Shown: one piece after another, positions 45,719 through 54,592 of the stretch | Numbering within the stretch: the first letter of the stretch is position 1 | Layout: the number at the start of each line of letters is the position of its first letter | From: Rheinheimera sp. MM224 | GTDB lineage: Bacteria; Pseudomonadota; Gammaproteobacteria; Enterobacterales; Alteromonadaceae | NCBI RefSeq assembly: GCF_947090785.1 | Contig: NZ_OX352320.1 | Span: 2,586,001 to 2,650,000 of the forward strand | Reading direction: 5' to 3' | DNA length: 64,000 nucleotides | Program-made: the position numbers and the translations under genes | The notes under the pieces: model-generated | What the model was told of the DNA's origin: nothing | Database searches by the model: none | The model's input: the letters and a program-made list of their open reading frames with translations, nothing else

Positions 45719-47695
45719 ATGTTTCGCAAAATTTTGATCGCTAACCGGGGCGAAATCGCCTGCCGTGTGATAGAAACCGCCCATAAACTGGGTATTCGTT
45801 GTGTGGCTGTGTATTCAGAAGCTGACGCCAATGCCCGTCATGTGCATATGGCCGATGAAGCTTTTTTATTAGGCCCTGCGCCTAGTAAGGAATCTTATTT
45901 ACGCGCTGATAAAATTCTGGAAATTGCCAAATTAAGTGGCGCCGAAGCTGTGCACCCTGGTTATGGCTTTTTATCTGAAAACGAAGGATTTGCGCAAGCC
46001 TGTGCGGAGGCTGGTGTGGTTTTTATTGGCCCGCCAGTGCCTGCCATAGCCGCTATGGGTAGCAAAAGCGCAGCCAAAGAGATTATGACCAAAGCCGGTG
46101 TGCCTTTAGTGCCGGGTTATCATGGCGATAATCAGGACCCAGCCTTTTTACAGCAGCAAGCTGATCTGGTGGGCTACCCGCTGTTATTGAAAGCTGCATA
46201 TGGCGGTGGTGGCAAAGGTATGCGTGTGGTATGGAACAGTGGCGAATTTGCTGAAGCTTTGGCTGGCGCCAAACGTGAAGCCTTAAACGGCTTTGGCAAT
46301 GACAAAGTGCTGATGGAACGTTATCTGACCAAACCTCGCCATGTCGAAATTCAGGTGTTCGCCGACAGTTTTGGTAATGCGGTGTATTTAGCTGAGCGGG
46401 ACTGCTCTATTCAGCGCCGTCACCAGAAAGTGATTGAAGAAGCACCAGCACCGAATTTCAGCGCAGAGCAGCGCAAAGCAATGGGTGAAGCTGCCGTCAA
46501 AGCCGCTCAGGCTATTGCGTATCAGGGCGCTGGAACAGTTGAATTCTTATTTGATGAAGACGGTTCCTTCTACTTTATGGAAATGAACACCCGCCTGCAG
46601 GTTGAACATCCAGTCACTGAAATGATCACAGGTCAGGATCTGGTGAAATGGCAGCTGTTGGTCGCCAGTGGTCAGCCTTTGCCTTTAACTCAGGATCAAA
46701 TCACTATTGATGGCCATGCCATTGAGGTGCGGGTTTATGCTGAAGATCCGGATCACGATTTCCTGCCAGCCACAGGCAAACTGACTTATTTGCGCCAGCC
46801 TGAAGCCAGTCGCTATGTGCGGGTCGATACAGGCGTGGTAGAAAACGACGAAGTCTCGCCTTTTTACGATCCTATGATTGCCAAACTCATTGTCTGGGAT
46901 GAAAACCGTGACCGCGCCATAGCTCGTATGTTGCGTGCTTTAGATGATTACCGTGTTGCTGGCGTGAAAAACAACCTGAATTTCTTAACCCGTTTAGTGG
47001 AGCAACCTGCTTTTGCCAAAGCTGAGCTGGATACGCATTTTATTGAACGGCATAAAGAATCCTTGTTTGCGCCAGGTCAGTCTGAAACCGAACAAGCCAG
47101 CTTATTGGCTGCCTTGTATCTGTTATTGAAGGAGCGTTCAGACAATGTGGACGACCAAAGTCCTTGGGCTTTGTGTTCTGGCTGGCGTTTAAATGAAGTT
47201 CCAACTGTGTCTTTCCCGCTGATTTATCAGGATGAAACCCGCCTGATCAGCATCAGCTCTGAAGGTAAACAGCTTAGTTTAACGCAACAAGGCGTGATCA
47301 CCCCTGCTACAGCCAGCTTAAAAGGCGATGAACTGCAAGCCAATTTAAATGGCCATCAGGTGAAAGTACGGGTCAGCCAATATCAGGATACGGTGTCGGT
47401 TTTTATTAAACATCAACGTTATGACTTTATTTACCAGACTCAAGTGCAAATTGTGGTCGACGACAGCGCAGCAGCTGGCAGCCTGACGGCTCCCATGAAC
47501 GGCACTATAGTCGCTGTGATGATAGAAAAAGGTGCGCTCGTCAGTGCAGGCCAGACGCTTTTGGTGATGGAAGCGATGAAAATGGAATACAGCATCAAAG
47601 CGCCGAAAGATGGTGTGGTGAATCAGCTTTTTTATGCCGCTGGTGATCTGGTGAAAGACGGCGCTCAGCTGCTGGATTTTACAGCCGCTGACTAA
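45719..47695 (+). CDS. liuD: Methylcrotonyl-CoA carboxylase, biotin-carboxylase/biotin (alpha) subunit
   Basis: ATP-dependent carboxylation of its own biotin, the first half reaction of methylcrotonyl-CoA carboxylase. It is 658 aa. The biotin-carboxylase domain (about 1-450) shows ILIANRGEIACRV, the ATP loop AAYGGGGKGMRVV and RDCSIQRRHQKVIEEAPAP. A BT linker region follows. The biotinyl domain ends the protein, with VMEAMKMEYSI carrying the biotin-lysine near 622. The start is the ATG at 45719 after AAGGA; the ORF extension overlaps liuC. Confidence 0.96.
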   Translation: MFRKILIANRGEIACRVIETAHKLGIRCVAVYSEADANARHVHMADEAFLLGPAPSKESYLRADKILEIAKLSGAEAVHPGYGFLSENEGFAQACAEAGVVFIGPPVPAIAAMGSKSAAKEIMTKAGVPLVPGYHGDNQDPAFLQQQADLVGYPLLLKAAYGGGGKGMRVVWNSGEFAEALAGAKREALNGFGNDKVLMERYLTKPRHVEIQVFADSFGNAVYLAERDCSIQRRHQKVIEEAPAPNFSAEQRKAMGEAAVKAAQAIAYQGAGTVEFLFDEDGSFYFMEMNTRLQVEHPVTEMITGQDLVKWQLLVASGQPLPLTQDQITIDGHAIEVRVYAEDPDHDFLPATGKLTYLRQPEASRYVRVDTGVVENDEVSPFYDPMIAKLIVWDENRDRAIARMLRALDDYRVAGVKNNLNFLTRLVEQPAFAKAELDTHFIERHKESLFAPGQSETEQASLLAALYLLLKERSDNVDDQSPWALCSGWRLNEVPTVSFPLIYQDETRLISISSEGKQLSLTQQGVITPATASLKGDELQANLNGHQVKVRVSQYQDTVSVFIKHQRYDFIYQTQVQIVVDDSAAAGSLTAPMNGTIVAVMIEKGALVSAGQTLLVMEAMKMEYSIKAPKDGVVNQLFYAAGDLVKDGAQLLDFTAAD

Positions 47696-47719
47696 TACAG
47701 CCCATTTTTGGAGACTTTT

Positions 47720-48658
47720 ATGTCATTGATGTTAAACCCTCACCATACAGCTGGTTTGCCCAAAGCCGTGCGTATTGTTGAAGTAGGCCCACGCGATGGC
47801 CTGCAAAATGAAAAAGCTGTATCGCTTGAAGCGAAAGTCGAGCTGGTCAATCGCTTAGCTGAAACGGGTCTTGTCACCATTGAAACCGGTGCTTTTGTCT
47901 CCCCTAAGTGGGTACCACAAATGGCTGATTCTGCTGCTGTATTTGCGCAAATCAGCCGTAAAGCAGGTATTCAGTACACAGCGTTGACACCCAATCTGCA
48001 AGGCTATGAAGCAGCGAAAGCAGCAGGAGCTACTGAAGTTGCGGTGTTTGGTGCTGCATCAGAGGCTTTTACCCAGAAAAATATCAACTGCAGCATAGCG
48101 GAAAGTCTTGAGCGTTTTGCTCCTGTGATGGCGCAAGCCAAACTTGATGGTATTAAAGTACGGGGTTATGTCTCTTGTGTGGTCGGCTGTCCTTATCAGG
48201 GCGACGTTGCCCCGCAAGAAGTAGCACGGGTTGCTAAAGCACTTTTAGATATGGGCTGCTACGAAATTTCTTTAGGTGACACCATAGGCGTTGGCACTCC
48301 CTTCAAAGTCAATGCAATGCTCGATGCTGTACTTGAAGTTGTACCAGTCGAGCAACTGGCTGTGCATTTTCACGACACTTATGGCCAGGCGTTAAGTAAT
48401 ATTTACGCAGCGCTACAACGTGGTATTGCTGTGGTGGACAGTTCAGTATCAGGTTTAGGCGGCTGTCCATACGCTGCCGGTGCGTCAGGCAATGTTGCCA
48501 CTGAGGAAGTGGTGTATTTACTGAACGGCCTTGGCATCCATAGCGGTGTTGATTTACAACGGCTGGCGCCTATTGGCTGGTTTATCAGCGAACAGCTGGG
48601 GAAAGCTCCTAGTTCTAAAGTAGGATTGGCGCTGAAGGCCAAATGCCAGCAGAATTAA
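47720..48658 (+). CDS. liuE: Hydroxymethylglutaryl-CoA lyase
   Basis: Splits HMG-CoA into acetyl-CoA and acetoacetate, the last step of the liu pathway. It is 312 aa. The N-terminal [14 protein letters not shown] has the catalytic Arg/Asp, [17 protein letters not shown] the metal-binding His, and [20 protein letters not shown] the catalytic Cys of the lyase signature. The start is the ATG at 47720 after GGAG; an in-frame TTG upstream is rejected. Confidence 0.95.
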   Translation: MSLMLNPHHTAGLPKAVRIVEVGPRDGLQNEKAVSLEAKVELVNRLAETGLVTIETGAFVSPKWVPQMADSAAVFAQISRKAGIQYTALTPNLQGYEAAKAAGATEVAVFGAASEAFTQKNINCSIAESLERFAPVMAQAKLDGIKVRGYVSCVVGCPYQGDVAPQEVARVAKALLDMGCYEISLGDTIGVGTPFKVNAMLDAVLEVVPVEQLAVHFHDTYGQALSNIYAALQRGIAVVDSSVSGLGGCPYAAGASGNVATEEVVYLLNGLGIHSGVDLQRLAPIGWFISEQLGKAPSSKVGLALKAKCQQN

Positions 48659-48687
48659 TGATTGATAGCATCTTTTAAGGATACAAA

Positions 48688-49389
48688 ATGGCAGGGTTTA
48701 ATAAAGTTGTGACCAGCTATGAAGAAGCGCTGGCAGGCCTGACCAACGGTATGACAGTCATAGCCGGTGGTTTTGGTTTATGTGGTATTCCGGAAGGCCT
48801 GATTGCTCAGATCAAAAAAATGGGCACCCGTGATTTAACAGTAGTGTCCAACAACTGTGGTGTCGATGGTTTTGGTTTAGGTGTTTTATTAGAAGACCGC
48901 CAAATCAAAAAAATGGTCGCCTCTTATGTTGGCGAAAACGCCTTGTTTGAAAAGCAGCTGTTATCAGGTGAACTCGAAGTGGTGTTAACACCTCAAGGCA
49001 CGCTGGCTGAAAAAATCCGCGCTGGCGGCGCTGGTATTCCGGCTTTTTTCACCGCTACGGGTTACGGTACTCCTGTGGCTGACGGTAAAGAAACCCGTGA
49101 AATTAATGGCCGCAATTATGTGCTGGAAGAAGCCATTACCGGTGACTTTGCCATAGTACGAGCCTGGAAAGCCGACCGTTACGGCAATCTGGTGTTCCGT
49201 CATACCTCAATGAACTTCAACCCTATGGCGGCTACTGCTGGCAAAATCACTGTGGCTGAAGTGGAAGAAATCGTCGAGCCGGGTGAACTGGAGCCAAGCC
49301 AGATTCACACACCAGGTATTTATGTGCAACGTGTGATCAAAGCCAGCTTTGAGAAACGCATTGAACGTCGTATGGTCCGTCAGGCATAA
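48688..49389 (+). CDS. scoA: Succinyl-CoA:3-ketoacid CoA-transferase, subunit A
   Basis: Alpha subunit of SCOT, which activates acetoacetate to acetoacetyl-CoA using succinyl-CoA. It is 233 aa. [48 protein letters not shown] and the [25 protein letters not shown] segment are typical. It follows liuE by 29 bases and subunit B follows it by 12. Acetoacetate is the product of LiuE, so context fits SCOT better than other CoA-transferases. Confidence 0.92.
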   Translation: MAGFNKVVTSYEEALAGLTNGMTVIAGGFGLCGIPEGLIAQIKKMGTRDLTVVSNNCGVDGFGLGVLLEDRQIKKMVASYVGENALFEKQLLSGELEVVLTPQGTLAEKIRAGGAGIPAFFTATGYGTPVADGKETREINGRNYVLEEAITGDFAIVRAWKADRYGNLVFRHTSMNFNPMAATAGKITVAEVEEIVEPGELEPSQIHTPGIYVQRVIKASFEKRIERRMVRQA

Positions 49390-49401
49390 GGAGCACAGCA
49401 A

Positions 49402-50058
49402 ATGGCATTATCACGTGAACAGGTCGCTATGCGGGTGGCTCAGGAATTACAGGACGGCTATTACGTCAATTTAGGCATTGGTATCCCTACCTTAGTGGCC
49501 AACTATGTGCCTGCAGGTATTGAAGTAATGCTGCAATCGGAAAACGGTTTATTAGGTATGGGCCCCTACCCAACCGAAGCTGAATTGGATGCCGATATGA
49601 TCAACGCAGGCAAAGAAACAGTGACAGCCATTAAAGGTGCTGCCATTTTCAGTTCCGCTGAAAGTTTTGCCATGATCCGCGGCGGCCATGTGGATTTAAC
49701 AGTACTGGGCGCTTTTGAAGTGGATCAAAATGGCAATATCGCCAGTTGGATGATCCCGGGAAAACTGGTCAAAGGCATGGGCGGCGCTATGGATTTAGTG
49801 GCTGGCGCGCAAAATATCATTGTCACCATGACCCACGCCGACAAATACGGTAGTTCCAAGTTACTGGATAGCTGTACTTTACCTTTGACTGGTGTGAACT
49901 GTGTGAAAAAGATTGTAACGGATTTAGCTGTGCTGGAAGTTCGGGACGGCGCTTTCCATTTACTGGAGCGCGCGCCTGGCATCAGCGTGGAAGAAATTCA
50001 GCAAAAAACTGCGGGTAAGTTAGTTGTCTCTGGTGATATTCCGGAAATGCAGTTCTGA
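49402..50058 (+). CDS. scoB: Succinyl-CoA:3-ketoacid CoA-transferase, subunit B
   Basis: Beta subunit of SCOT, 218 aa. [18 protein letters not shown] and [14 protein letters not shown] contain the catalytic glutamate in the SENG motif (near 51). [40 protein letters not shown] is a further family segment. It is last in the liu operon and is followed 14 bases later by the hairpin at 50072. With the thiolase of the opposite operon it completes conversion of leucine carbon to acetyl-CoA. Confidence 0.93.
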   Translation: MALSREQVAMRVAQELQDGYYVNLGIGIPTLVANYVPAGIEVMLQSENGLLGMGPYPTEAELDADMINAGKETVTAIKGAAIFSSAESFAMIRGGHVDLTVLGAFEVDQNGNIASWMIPGKLVKGMGGAMDLVAGAQNIIVTMTHADKYGSSKLLDSCTLPLTGVNCVKKIVTDLAVLEVRDGAFHLLERAPGISVEEIQQKTAGKLVVSGDIPEMQF

Positions 50059-50071
50059 TGTAAAACATGAA

Positions 50072-50098
50072 AGGGTCAGAGGCAAGGCTTCTGACCCT
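50072..50098 (+). terminator. Hairpin ending the liu operon (GGGTCAGAG family)
   Basis: AGGGTCAGAGGC pairs with GCTTCTGACCCT (one G-T) around an AAG loop, 14 bases beyond scoB. It overlaps the stop codon of the convergent PH-like gene. It is the third copy of the palindrome seen at 2406 and 32991. Confidence 0.65.
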
Positions 50099-50612
50099 AT
50101 CGAAACGCCTTAGCCTGCAAACCAGCTCCAGCATTGTCTCTGTTAATATCGCCGCTAATTAACGCTATCGCATTTTTAGTACTGACCACTGTCACTTTGT
50201 CTATATCACCAATTAGCATTACAAAAGCAGTCTGCTGATTCGCCAACCTGTACCAGCCTACTTTGTAGTTAGGCAGATGAATCGCGTTTACCGCAACTAC
50301 AGGTTTGAACTCACCCAATTCATCACAAAATACCACTGACACTTTACTTTGCGCTGAGTGAATATCATCAATCTTCGTCTGATATAAACCCGCTTTCAGC
50401 TCCAGCGAGTTCTCAGTCATTAACAAGGTGTTATCACTAAACTTCAGACTGAGTAGTAAGAAGCACAAACTGCAAAAGCTGAATACCCACAAGGATTGTC
50501 TTAACCAAAGAGGTTTAAAATACACCAGAGCCCATAAAATAAGCGCCGGAAGCAGAATGCAGACAATAAAAAGCAGTGCATAAAGATGCCAGCCGATCTC
50601 AGATAAATACAT
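50097..50612 (-). CDS. Membrane protein with PH-like domain, hypothetical
   Basis: A 171-aa protein with two hydrophobic helices (about 8-32 and 38-58) and a C-terminal beta-rich domain. The segment YQTKIDDIHSAQ...LPNYKVGWYRLANQQTAFVMLIGDIDKVTVVSTKNAIALISGD resembles bacterial PH-like domains (the pattern LPGYxVGWxxL...TDxxxVVxI in membrane DUFs). The function is unknown. It is isolated and convergent with scoB, with its stop inside the palindrome. Confidence 0.7.
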   Translation of the reverse strand: MYLSEIGWHLYALLFIVCILLPALILWALVYFKPLWLRQSLWVFSFCSLCFLLLSLKFSDNTLLMTENSLELKAGLYQTKIDDIHSAQSKVSVVFCDELGEFKPVVAVNAIHLPNYKVGWYRLANQQTAFVMLIGDIDKVTVVSTKNAIALISGDINRDNAGAGLQAKAFR

Positions 50613-50714
50613 TTAATTTACTTTCATCAATGAATTGGCCACATCATAATAGCACAAAACAAACTTTTCCTGATTCATTTGTTAAATTTTGTTAAATAAC
50701 CTCAGTAGGTTCAA

Positions 50715-51740
50715 TTAAGCCGCCGACTCCCGCTCCCTGCCACTGACAGGACAGCAGTCAATTTGTGGTTCAAACATAAACTTTTGCCGATACGCTTTGG
50801 GCGTCAGGCTGGTGTAATGCACAAATAGCTTACGAAAAGACGAAATATCCTCATACCCAACTTGCTGCATGATGTCTTCTGCGGTCCACAAGGTATTTTC
50901 CAGTAAAGACTTTGCTCTCTCGATACGCAAACGCTGCAGATAGGCCATAGGGGTTTCGTCCAGATGTTGCTTAAAACGCCGGATCAAAGTGCGGGGAGTC
51001 ATCGCAAAAGTTTCCGCTAATTGCTCCAGACTAACAGGCTCCGCCAGACGAGCCTGTAAGTACTGCTGAATTTCAGCTAACTTTGCATCTTTGTGTTGCG
51101 GCGCCAACTGCAAAGACAGATAAGGCAGCTGAGAGGTTCTATTGGGGTCAGTCAGCATAATTTTTGCCATTTGCTGAGCAAAAGCCGTATCCATACAAAG
51201 TTCGACAAACCGCAGGCATAAATTCAGGTAAGACGTTGTAGCCCCGCCCGTTAGAATGGTCTGCTGTTGCACCACAAGCTGCTGCAAATCCAGTTTGACC
51301 TGCGGAAACATCTGGCGGAAATAGTCTTTAAAAAACCAGACCGAAGTCGCCTGCAGGCCATTTAACAAGCCGGTTCCGGCCAAAGCAAAAGTACCATTAC
51401 AAAAAGCGCCCAGCCACTTCCCCTGATGCAGCATCTGCTGTAACTCTGCCTTGTAAGGCAGCAATTCCTGACTGACACGCTGTAGGTCTTTTGAGTTATA
51501 GGCGTAAAAGCCAGGGATCAACAGAATATCAATCTGATTAAAATCAACAGCTTCAACCTGCAACGTAAAAGGCCCCTGTTGTAGGCGAGGATTAGGCCCC
51601 ATCAATACAGTTTCAAATAACAGCTGATCACTTTGCTGTATCAGTTGCCAGTATTTATTGCAGTAGGTAAAAAAATCAGCCACCCCTGTCACACTGCTCA
51701 TCACTACGTCTTGATCTACCCAAATACCGATGCGTTTCAT
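50715..51740 (-). CDS. GlxA-type AraC-family regulator (DJ-1/PfpI + AraC)
   Basis: A 341-aa transcription factor. An N-terminal DJ-1/PfpI-like domain (about 1-180; IGIWVDQDVVMSSVTGVADFF, FNQIDILLIPGFYAYN, LGAFCNGTFALAGTGLLNG with a Cys at the nucleophile elbow) is followed by two AraC helix-turn-helices (about 225-325; SLEQLAETFAMTPRTLIRRFKQHLDETPMAYLQRLRIERAKSLL and EDISSFRKLFVHYTSLTPKAYRQKF). The ligand is unknown. It is divergent from a small membrane-protein gene. I choose the ATG at 51740 over a GTG at 51758. Confidence 0.88.
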   Translation of the reverse strand: MKRIGIWVDQDVVMSSVTGVADFFTYCNKYWQLIQQSDQLLFETVLMGPNPRLQQGPFTLQVEAVDFNQIDILLIPGFYAYNSKDLQRVSQELLPYKAELQQMLHQGKWLGAFCNGTFALAGTGLLNGLQATSVWFFKDYFRQMFPQVKLDLQQLVVQQQTILTGGATTSYLNLCLRFVELCMDTAFAQQMAKIMLTDPNRTSQLPYLSLQLAPQHKDAKLAEIQQYLQARLAEPVSLEQLAETFAMTPRTLIRRFKQHLDETPMAYLQRLRIERAKSLLENTLWTAEDIMQQVGYEDISSFRKLFVHYTSLTPKAYRQKFMFEPQIDCCPVSGRERESAA

Positions 51741-51742
51741 AT

Positions 51743-51777
51743 TGTCACTTTTAGCCACAATTGCGTCATTAGTGACA
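51743..51777. promoter_or_regulatory. Inverted repeat in the GlxA-like / small-ORF intergenic region
   Basis: TGTCACT (51743-51749) and AGTGACA (51771-51777) form an inverted pair, with centres 28 bases apart, between the divergent starts. Position immediately upstream of the AraC-type gene makes it a candidate autoregulatory operator. AraC proteins normally bind direct repeats, so this is only suggestive. Confidence 0.4.
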
Positions 51778-51833
51778 CTTTAGACCTATTTAGTTGCAGA
51801 GTAAAGTAGCAGCATCAACAACAGGAGGTGGTT

Positions 51834-52004
51834 ATGTTTCAACTGTCAAAACGCACAACAGTATGGGCTTTATTGGCTCTGGTCTGGGCTATGGTGGTAG
51901 GACTGGCGCTGCAGATAAGCCCGGACCCTATGCTGCATCTGGTACAAATTCCGCTATTACTGGTACTGACTTTAGGTTTGGCCAGCACCAGTTTAGATGA
52001 TTAG
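51834..52004 (+). CDS. Small two-helix membrane protein (56 aa)
   Basis: It starts at an ATG preceded by a near-perfect AGGAGG 6 bases upstream. The product MFQLSKRTTVWALLALVWAM... has a basic N-terminus, helix 1 (about 10-27), a short PDPMLH turn, helix 2 (about 36-50) and an acidic end (SLDD). It is too short for usual ORF cut-offs. It is divergent from the GlxA-type regulator, so it is the probable regulated gene. Its stop is 8 bases from the convergent dehydrogenase stop. I recognise no family. Confidence 0.72.
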   Translation: MFQLSKRTTVWALLALVWAMVVGLALQISPDPMLHLVQIPLLLVLTLGLASTSLDD

Positions 52005-52012
52005 TTTTAAAC

Positions 52013-52900
52013 TCAGACTTTGCGCTGCAATACAGTCAGCAAACTGGACGTATCCCAACGCCCACCGCCCATGGCCTGCACCTGGGCATAAAACTGGTCG
52101 ACTAAAGCAGTCAGTGGCAAAGTGGCTCCGTTATGACGGGCTTCGTTTAGCGTAATAGCTAAGTCCTTACGCATCCAGTCGACCGCAAAACCAAAGTCGT
52201 ATTTACCTTGCAACATAGTGGAACCACGGTTTTCCATTTGCCAGGATTGCGCAGCACCTTTGCTGATGGTGTCCAACACGGCCTGACCATCCAGTCCGGC
52301 CTGCTGAGCAAAATGCATGGCCTCTGCAAGCCCTTGTACTACACCGGCAATACAAATCTGATTAACCATTTTGGCCAGTTGACCAGAACCTGCAGGCCCC
52401 AATAAACGGGCACTGCGGGCGTACTTCATTAATGTCGCTTCTGCTTTAGCAAAATCAGCTGCTTCCCCACCCAGCATAATGGTCAACAAGCCATTCTGAG
52501 CGCCTGCCTGGCCACCTGAGACTGGTGCATCCAAAAAGCCTATGCCTTTCTCCTTACAAGCTAATGCCAGTTCACGCGCCAAATCTGCAGAGGCTGTGGT
52601 GTGGTCTATTAATAAAGAGCCAGGTCGCATAGCGGCCAATACGCCCTGCTCACCATAGACCACTGAACGTACATCATCGTCATTGCCTACACATAACATC
52701 ACCAAATCGGCACCAGCAGCTGCTTCTGCAGGAGTTGATGCGCAAGTACCACCATACTGTTGCACCCAATCCTGCGCTTTCAGGTAAGTTCTGTTATACA
52801 CACAGACCTGCTCGCCTTTTTGCTGCAAATGACCCGCCATAGGAAAGCCCATAACACCCATACCTACAAAGGCAACTTTTTGTTGTGATAAATTTGACAT
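52013..52900 (-). CDS. NAD(P)-dependent beta-hydroxyacid dehydrogenase (3-HIBDH/GarR paralogue)
   Basis: A 295-aa protein with VAFVGMGVMGFPMAGHLQQKG (Rossmann loop), DAPVSGGQAGAQNGLLTIMLGG (substrate loop) and GQLAKMVNQICIAGVVQGLAEAM with the catalytic Lys. It resembles 3-hydroxyisobutyrate, tartronate semialdehyde or glyoxylate/succinic-semialdehyde reductases. MmsB at 33839 is the catabolic enzyme, so this copy probably acts on another 3-hydroxyacid. Its neighbours are not in the same pathway. Confidence 0.85.
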   Translation of the reverse strand: MSNLSQQKVAFVGMGVMGFPMAGHLQQKGEQVCVYNRTYLKAQDWVQQYGGTCASTPAEAAAGADLVMLCVGNDDDVRSVVYGEQGVLAAMRPGSLLIDHTTASADLARELALACKEKGIGFLDAPVSGGQAGAQNGLLTIMLGGEAADFAKAEATLMKYARSARLLGPAGSGQLAKMVNQICIAGVVQGLAEAMHFAQQAGLDGQAVLDTISKGAAQSWQMENRGSTMLQGKYDFGFAVDWMRKDLAITLNEARHNGATLPLTALVDQFYAQVQAMGGGRWDTSSLLTVLQRKV

Positions 52901-53001
52901 AATTTTGACTTATTTCTGTGACAGACTTGAATGCCAAGAAGCTTACTAGAATCAGGGCCTCTGACGCAAAAGCATCAGACGAGTTGCACAAAAGGACAGT
53001 T

Positions 53002-53487
53002 ATGCCAAAGGTTCACCATTTTAAAGTGAAGGACAGTCAGGATCAGGACGTGGATTTAGCCCAATACCGGGATAAAGTGGTGCTGATCGTTAATACCGCC
53101 AGCCAGTGTGGTTTTACCTCACAGTATCAGGAGCTGGAAGCTTTGTATCAGCACTACAAAGATCAGGGGTTTGTGGTACTGGCCTTTCCCTGTAATCAGT
53201 TTGGTGCGCAGGAACCTGGATCAAATGCAGAAATACAGCAGTTCTGCCAGTTGAATTACGGAGTCAGCTTTCCGGTCTTTGGCAAAGTACAGGTGAATGG
53301 TCTGGATTCAGAACCTTTGTTTGAATACTTAAAAGATCAGGCCCGTGGTTTGATGAAAACCCGCGCTATTAAATGGAACTTTACTAAGTTTTTGGTCAAC
53401 CGCGAGGGGGATGTGGTGAAACGTTATGCGCCACGGACTAAACCCTCTAGCCTGCATCAGTCCATTGAAGAAGTACTGGCCAGTTGA
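53002..53487 (+). CDS. Glutathione peroxidase (BtuE-like, Cys type)
   Basis: A 161-aa thiol peroxidase. NTASQCGFTSQYQELEAL has the peroxidatic Cys (not selenocysteine). FPCNQFGAQEPGS has the conserved Gln, and KWNFTKFLVNREGDVVKRY has the Trp/Asn of the tetrad. Cys-type members often use thioredoxin. The start is the ATG at 53002 after AAAGGA; the 28-codon upstream extension is not supported. It is divergent from the dehydrogenase at 52013. Confidence 0.92.
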   Translation: MPKVHHFKVKDSQDQDVDLAQYRDKVVLIVNTASQCGFTSQYQELEALYQHYKDQGFVVLAFPCNQFGAQEPGSNAEIQQFCQLNYGVSFPVFGKVQVNGLDSEPLFEYLKDQARGLMKTRAIKWNFTKFLVNREGDVVKRYAPRTKPSSLHQSIEEVLAS

Positions 53488-53575
53488 ATTAAAAATACTA
53501 GCTTGATTAAAAACAATAAAGCCTGCAGCCTTTTGCGTTACTCTGAGTTTCAGATATCCGGCAAGGAGCACAAAA

Positions 53576-54559
53576 ATGAAAGTTGCAGTCTTTAGCGCAA
53601 AAAAATACGATCAGGACAGTTTTAAACAATGGGCAGATCCAGGCCTTAAGTTCAGCTTTTTTGATGTGCCACTGGATAAACATAGCGCTCAATTAACTAA
53701 GGGTTATACGGCTGTCTGTGTGTTTGTAAACGATGACTTGTCAAAACCCGTTCTGACACAACTCAAAGCCATGGGAGTGGGCATGATTGCCTTACGCTGC
53801 GCTGGCTTTAATAACGTCGATTTAACCGCAGCCAAAGAGCTTGGGCTGCGTGTCGCACGAGTCCCCGCCTATTCACCCGAAGCAGTTGCAGAGCATACGG
53901 TCGCGATGATCCTCTGTTTAAACCGCAAATTACACAAAGCCTACAACAGAGTACGGGATGATAACTTTGCGCTGGATGGCTTGTTGGGATTTAACCTGCA
54001 TGGCAAAACTGCAGGCCTGATTGGCACTGGACGTATAGGTGTGGCGACAGCCAAAATTTTACTTGGTTTTGGTATGCAGCTGCTGTGTTATGACATCAAA
54101 ATTGATGATGAGCTGGTGAAAGCTGGTGTACGGTATTTGCCTTTGGAAGATCTCTGGGCTCAGTCCGATATCATCAGCCTGCACTGCCCTCTGACTCCTC
54201 AAACCCAGCACCTGATTAACGACAACAGCCTTACACAAATGAAAGATGGTGTGATGTTAATCAACACCAGCAGGGGTGGCCTGATTGACACCAAGGCGGT
54301 AATCCAAGCATTGAAGAGTCGTAAGATTGGTTATTTAGGCCTGGATGTGTACGAGCAGGAAGCCGATCTGTTTTTTCAGGATTTATCAGGACAACTGATA
54401 GACGATGAGGTGTTTAAACGATTGCTGACTTTCCCTAATGTATTGATCACCGGACATCAGGCATTTTTCACCCAGGAAGCTTTGCAACAGATTTGTCAGG
54501 TGACCAGCGATAATCTGCTGGCGTTTAAAGCAAACAAATTAAGCGGCAACGAGCTCTGA
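53576..54559 (+). CDS. ldhA: D-lactate dehydrogenase (2-hydroxyacid dehydrogenase)
   Basis: A 327-aa fermentative-type D-LDH that reduces pyruvate to D-lactate with NADH. It has an NAD loop GLIGTGRIGVATAKILLGFG (about 145-164) and the catalytic Arg in LINTSRGGLIDTKAV. The Glu is in GLDVYEQEADLFF and the His in ITGHQAFFTQEAL, the pattern of LdhA rather than glycerate dehydrogenases. It lies 88 bases after the peroxidase on the same strand. Confidence 0.88.
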   Translation: MKVAVFSAKKYDQDSFKQWADPGLKFSFFDVPLDKHSAQLTKGYTAVCVFVNDDLSKPVLTQLKAMGVGMIALRCAGFNNVDLTAAKELGLRVARVPAYSPEAVAEHTVAMILCLNRKLHKAYNRVRDDNFALDGLLGFNLHGKTAGLIGTGRIGVATAKILLGFGMQLLCYDIKIDDELVKAGVRYLPLEDLWAQSDIISLHCPLTPQTQHLINDNSLTQMKDGVMLINTSRGGLIDTKAVIQALKSRKIGYLGLDVYEQEADLFFQDLSGQLIDDEVFKRLLTFPNVLITGHQAFFTQEALQQICQVTSDNLLAFKANKLSGNEL

Positions 54560-54565
54560 TTACGA

Positions 54566-54586
54566 GGGCGGGTCCAGGACCCGCCC
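54566..54586. terminator. Bidirectional hairpin between ldhA and DPP4 gene (GGGCGGGT family)
   Basis: GGGCGGGTC / GACCCGCCC with loop CAG sits exactly 7 bases from each of two convergent stop codons. It is related to the palindrome at 9424. Confidence 0.65.
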
Positions 54587-54592
54587 CACAGT

